The position numbers were made by a program, and so were the translations under genes. This document shows positions 61,662-64,000 of a stretch of DNA of 64,000 nt, one piece after another. The notes below the pieces were generated by a model that was not told the DNA's origin, did no database searches, and was given only the letters and a program-made list of their open reading frames with translations. How positions within the stretch are numbered: the stretch's first letter is position 1; the number at the start of each line of letters is the position of its first letter. This stretch comes from DALYLB01 sp033763135 (lineage in GTDB: Bacteria; Acidobacteriota; Blastocatellia; RBC074): the NCBI GenBank assembly GCA_033763135.1, contig JANRKY010000370.1:33048-97047 (forward strand), written 5' to 3'.

Positions 61662-63695
61662 TCAATACACAAATCGCATGGTGAAAAAGACCGACCAGAG
61701 CGTCGGGCGCCGCGCGCCGCAGCCGACGGGCGTGCCGTCGCAGTTCGAGGTGTAGATATCGGTGAAGCCGCGGCCGGGGCGCAGGCCCGAGGCGCCGCCG
61801 ATGAACACGATGTTCTCGTTGAGCAGCGGGCGATAGATGAATCCCGTGCCCAGGTCGTGCCCGATCTCGTGGCGGATTCCGTTCTGGAACAGAACGCGTT
61901 CCATCGCCTCGGTGCGGTTGAATCGCAGATAGTTGTAGTTCAGAAAGCCGCGCAGTTTCGGCGTCAGATCGACGTCGACGCCCGCGTTATAGAGCGTCAG
62001 GCCCGGATTGACGAAGTTGGACTGCCCCTGAATCTTGCTGCTGCGCAGGCTCGGCAGCAGGCTCCGCGGTTCGACGAGGCCGACGCTCGTCTGCGACAAT
62101 CGAATCCCCTGCGAATTCCAGAAGCTGAACTGCCCGCCCGCGAAGTTGGGCGCGTCGATGATCGAATCGAAGCCGCGCGCCGTCCCGTCATCCAGATTGC
62201 CGTCGCCCGAGGTATAGAACGCGCCGACGCGATACCGGACATAGTCGTAATCGATCGAGAGCTCCGCCGCGGCCATCTGCGCGTTGATGCGCTGCGCGCG
62301 CCGCGCGATCTGATTGTACGAATCGCGCCCGATCGCCTGATAGGCCGCGTGCGTGATGTTCATCCGCCCGAAATGGCCGTCTCCCGTCCAGCCCAGATAC
62401 CCCGACTTGACCCGGTGCTCCCGCAGAAACCCGATGCGCGCCGGCCGCACCAGCAAGCCGTTCTGGTCGTATTCGCGATAACCGCGATCGTCGTTGTAGT
62501 GGAGGCTGAACTGCGTCGTATATCCCTTGACGAAGGTGTCCTGCCGATAGAGGTTGGCGATATAGACGTTCTGATTGCGAAAATCGATATCCCGGAAATT
62601 GATCGTGTTGAGGGTGCTGTTGGTCTCCTTCTCCAGCATGTTGAAGTAGGCCAGATTGTACTGCCAGCGGTTGGAGGCGTAGTTGCCGAACATCCGGACG
62701 CCGAGGTTCGAATCGCTGAAGATGAAGCCGCGGAAGTCGCTGGTGAAGGGCTGAATGCCGATGCGCATCGAGGTCGTGTCGAACTCGGGCGACCGGCCGC
62801 CCTGGCTCTTCTTGCCGCGCAGAAACGGCATGATCCGCGTCGTGTCTCCCAGCCGCATCTCGAAGAAGACCTCTTCGATCGAATTGAACCCGTCGAGACG
62901 CGTCGTGCCTTCGCGGACATCGACGTTGATGATGCCCCGCTCGCGAACGTTCAGCAGATTGATGTTCGTGATGCCGGTGATCTTGAACCGCCAGTCCACC
63001 GGCTTGAACGAGGCGTCGCCCCGAAAGAGATCGAAGGAATAGACGAAGTTCTGATTGAAGAGTTCCTGGCGGCCGCGCCCGAAAAATTCCAGGCTGCCGG
63101 GGCGCTGGGAGCTGACATCCTGCGGCACCGGGACCCGCCGCATCGTAAAGCTGCTCTCGCTGGCCAGCGAAATGTTCAGAAAGGTCTTGTCGCCGATGAT
63201 CGGATAATCGCCCTTGAGGACGTTCTGTCGATAGGGGTTGAAGATGCTTCCCTTCTTGAAGCGCGGATCATCCGGGACGCCGACGCGCCAGCGATCGCGA
63301 ATGACCATGAATTCGGCGTCTTCGGCCTCGGGCCTGCGCTTGTCGCGCGAGGGCCCCGCGGCGCCGAGCGGCTTGTCTTCCGGCAGACGAAGCCGCGGGC
63401 GCGGCTGCGCCTCCTGCACGTCGACTCGCAGATCGGCGGGCGCCTCGGCGGCCTTGCCGACCGGCTTCGCGGGCGGCGCGGCCTTCCGGACCGCCGCCGG
63501 CGAAAGCTGCTTCGGCAGCGCCCGCGACAGGTCCGCGGCCATCTGATCGGCGACGCGATCGGTCGCGCCCCGCGCGGCGGCGCGCTTCGCCTCGGCGCTC
63601 GATGGGCCCGCTTGTGGGGATTGCTGCGCGCGCGCCCTTGTGGCGCCAGACGCACAGAAAATGATTGTAAGCAAAAATACGGCTAAGCTTCGCAC
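61662..63695 (-). CDS. Exported outer-membrane beta-barrel protein
   Basis: A 677-residue protein that starts at GTG with GGAGG eight nt upstream. It has a signal peptide (LAVFLLTIIFCASGATRARA), an Ala/Pro-rich region, then from ~180 a long series of amphipathic strands (FLNISLASESSFTMRRVPVP, FRGFIFSDSNLGVRMFGNYA) and a C-terminal Phe-Val-Tyr (FFTMRFVY), the outer-membrane barrel signal. I do not recognise the family. It is upstream of the deca-heme cytochrome on the same strand, which suggests a porin-cytochrome pair, but no haem motif is in the barrel itself. Confidence 0.8.
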   Translation of the reverse strand: MRSLAVFLLTIIFCASGATRARAQQSPQAGPSSAEAKRAAARGATDRVADQMAADLSRALPKQLSPAAVRKAAPPAKPVGKAAEAPADLRVDVQEAQPRPRLRLPEDKPLGAAGPSRDKRRPEAEDAEFMVIRDRWRVGVPDDPRFKKGSIFNPYRQNVLKGDYPIIGDKTFLNISLASESSFTMRRVPVPQDVSSQRPGSLEFFGRGRQELFNQNFVYSFDLFRGDASFKPVDWRFKITGITNINLLNVRERGIINVDVREGTTRLDGFNSIEEVFFEMRLGDTTRIMPFLRGKKSQGGRSPEFDTTSMRIGIQPFTSDFRGFIFSDSNLGVRMFGNYASNRWQYNLAYFNMLEKETNSTLNTINFRDIDFRNQNVYIANLYRQDTFVKGYTTQFSLHYNDDRGYREYDQNGLLVRPARIGFLREHRVKSGYLGWTGDGHFGRMNITHAAYQAIGRDSYNQIARRAQRINAQMAAAELSIDYDYVRYRVGAFYTSGDGNLDDGTARGFDSIIDAPNFAGGQFSFWNSQGIRLSQTSVGLVEPRSLLPSLRSSKIQGQSNFVNPGLTLYNAGVDVDLTPKLRGFLNYNYLRFNRTEAMERVLFQNGIRHEIGHDLGTGFIYRPLLNENIVFIGGASGLRPGRGFTDIYTSNCDGTPVGCGARRPTLWSVFFTMRFVY

Positions 63696-63909
63696 CAGAT
63701 GTGCCTCCGATAACCAAACCCGGATATCAACAATGGGGGATGATGGCTATAAATCAACGACGTGAGTTCGCGGCAACGAAGGGGCACCTGATGAAACATC
63801 AATCGAGGTGCGGCGCTTGTAACATAGCTTTTCATGCGAAGTCAATGATTGAATTTCCCCCCCTCCGTTGCGGAAAGTTTGAACTTACGGCGACAGAGGG
63901 GGTAAGCGG

Positions 63910-63936
63910 TTGACAGCGAGCGAGAAATGCTATCCT
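63910..63936 (+). promoter_or_regulatory. Sigma-70-type promoter
   Basis: TTGACA at 63910-63915, 15-nt spacer, then TATCCT at 63931-63936 with an upstream TGC that makes an extended -10. The spacer is short for the consensus. It lies 20 nt before the start codon at 63957. Confidence 0.6.
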
Positions 63937-63956
63937 GACTGACGAGGAGGTCAGAG

Positions 63957-64000
63957 ATGGAAAGCATCAGACTCGTGGCGCGGAACGGTGAGGCGGTGCG
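63957..64000 (+). CDS. 5' end of an unknown gene (truncated by window edge)
   Basis: ATG at 63957 with GAGGAGG six nt upstream and a promoter before it opens a frame MESIRLVARNGEAV that continues past the window end. Fourteen codons are too few to assign a family. Confidence 0.6.
   Translation, partial: MESIRLVARNGEAV

Noticed and set aside
61644..63686. 680-codon plus-strand frame opposite the barrel gene
   Set aside because: Shadow frame; the minus strand has a signal peptide, ribosome-binding site and barrel strands.
63701..63913. 70-codon plus-strand frame near the right edge
   Set aside because: No ribosome-binding site; it contains a CxxC but runs into the promoter of the next gene. 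Evidence too weak to call.

Overview
The window looks like a chromosomal segment of a GC-rich, Gram-negative environmental bacterium. It carries outer-membrane barrels, exported beta-propellers, paired MacB-like permeases, a type III glutamine synthetase and a Ser/Thr kinase with an FlgO-like region and TPRs. That mix resembles Acidobacteriota, but the assignment is inference from gene content only. I saw no rRNA, tRNA, transposase, integrase or CRISPR array.

Layout. 1-8425 (minus strand) is a housekeeping run: pcrA, rimO, pgpA, cinA, plsY, gpsA, smpB and the 5' part of pepA. 8543-24376 holds mixed metabolic, secreted and signalling genes: TPR protein, serine hydrolase, PQQ-like propeller, holB, B12/radical SAM protein, class I aldolase, hotdog protein, PLP enzyme, kinase-TPR, zinc ribbon, HD hydrolase and TlpA-like thioredoxin. 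24543-27017 encodes two MacB/FtsX permeases. 27407-31782 is a nitrogen module: glnN has a clear sigma-54 promoter, three palindromic candidate enhancer sites, and a NifA/NtrC-like activator gene directly upstream. 32119-43989 holds a DUF481 barrel, an M28 peptidase, glpD, a membrane glycosyltransferase-like protein, a GMC oxidoreductase, a Yip1 protein, oppD/oppF and a YbjN-like protein. 57458-63695 encodes a deca-heme cytochrome with LVIVD propeller and an outer-membrane barrel.

The most unusual part is 44115-57393. By eye it is less GC-rich than its flanks. A 1602-residue TIR-like/REase-like/NACHT/pentapeptide/WD40 protein is divergent from a tight four-gene signalling operon: a soluble FIST plus four-GAF histidine kinase; a receiver fused to a degenerate kinase core; a sigma-54 activator whose receiver has Glu at the phosphorylation site; and a receiver fused directly to a TIR domain with the catalytic-type Glu. 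Both divergent units have a GG-N10-GC sigma-54 promoter, one on each strand. The natural reading is a self-contained phosphorelay that controls TIR effectors through sigma-54. Whether it serves defence, programmed dormancy or stress signalling cannot be told from sequence.

A second theme is that many intergenic gaps are filled by long inverted repeats built from a few recurring words, several classes occurring twice in the window. Some supply stop or start codons of neighbouring genes.
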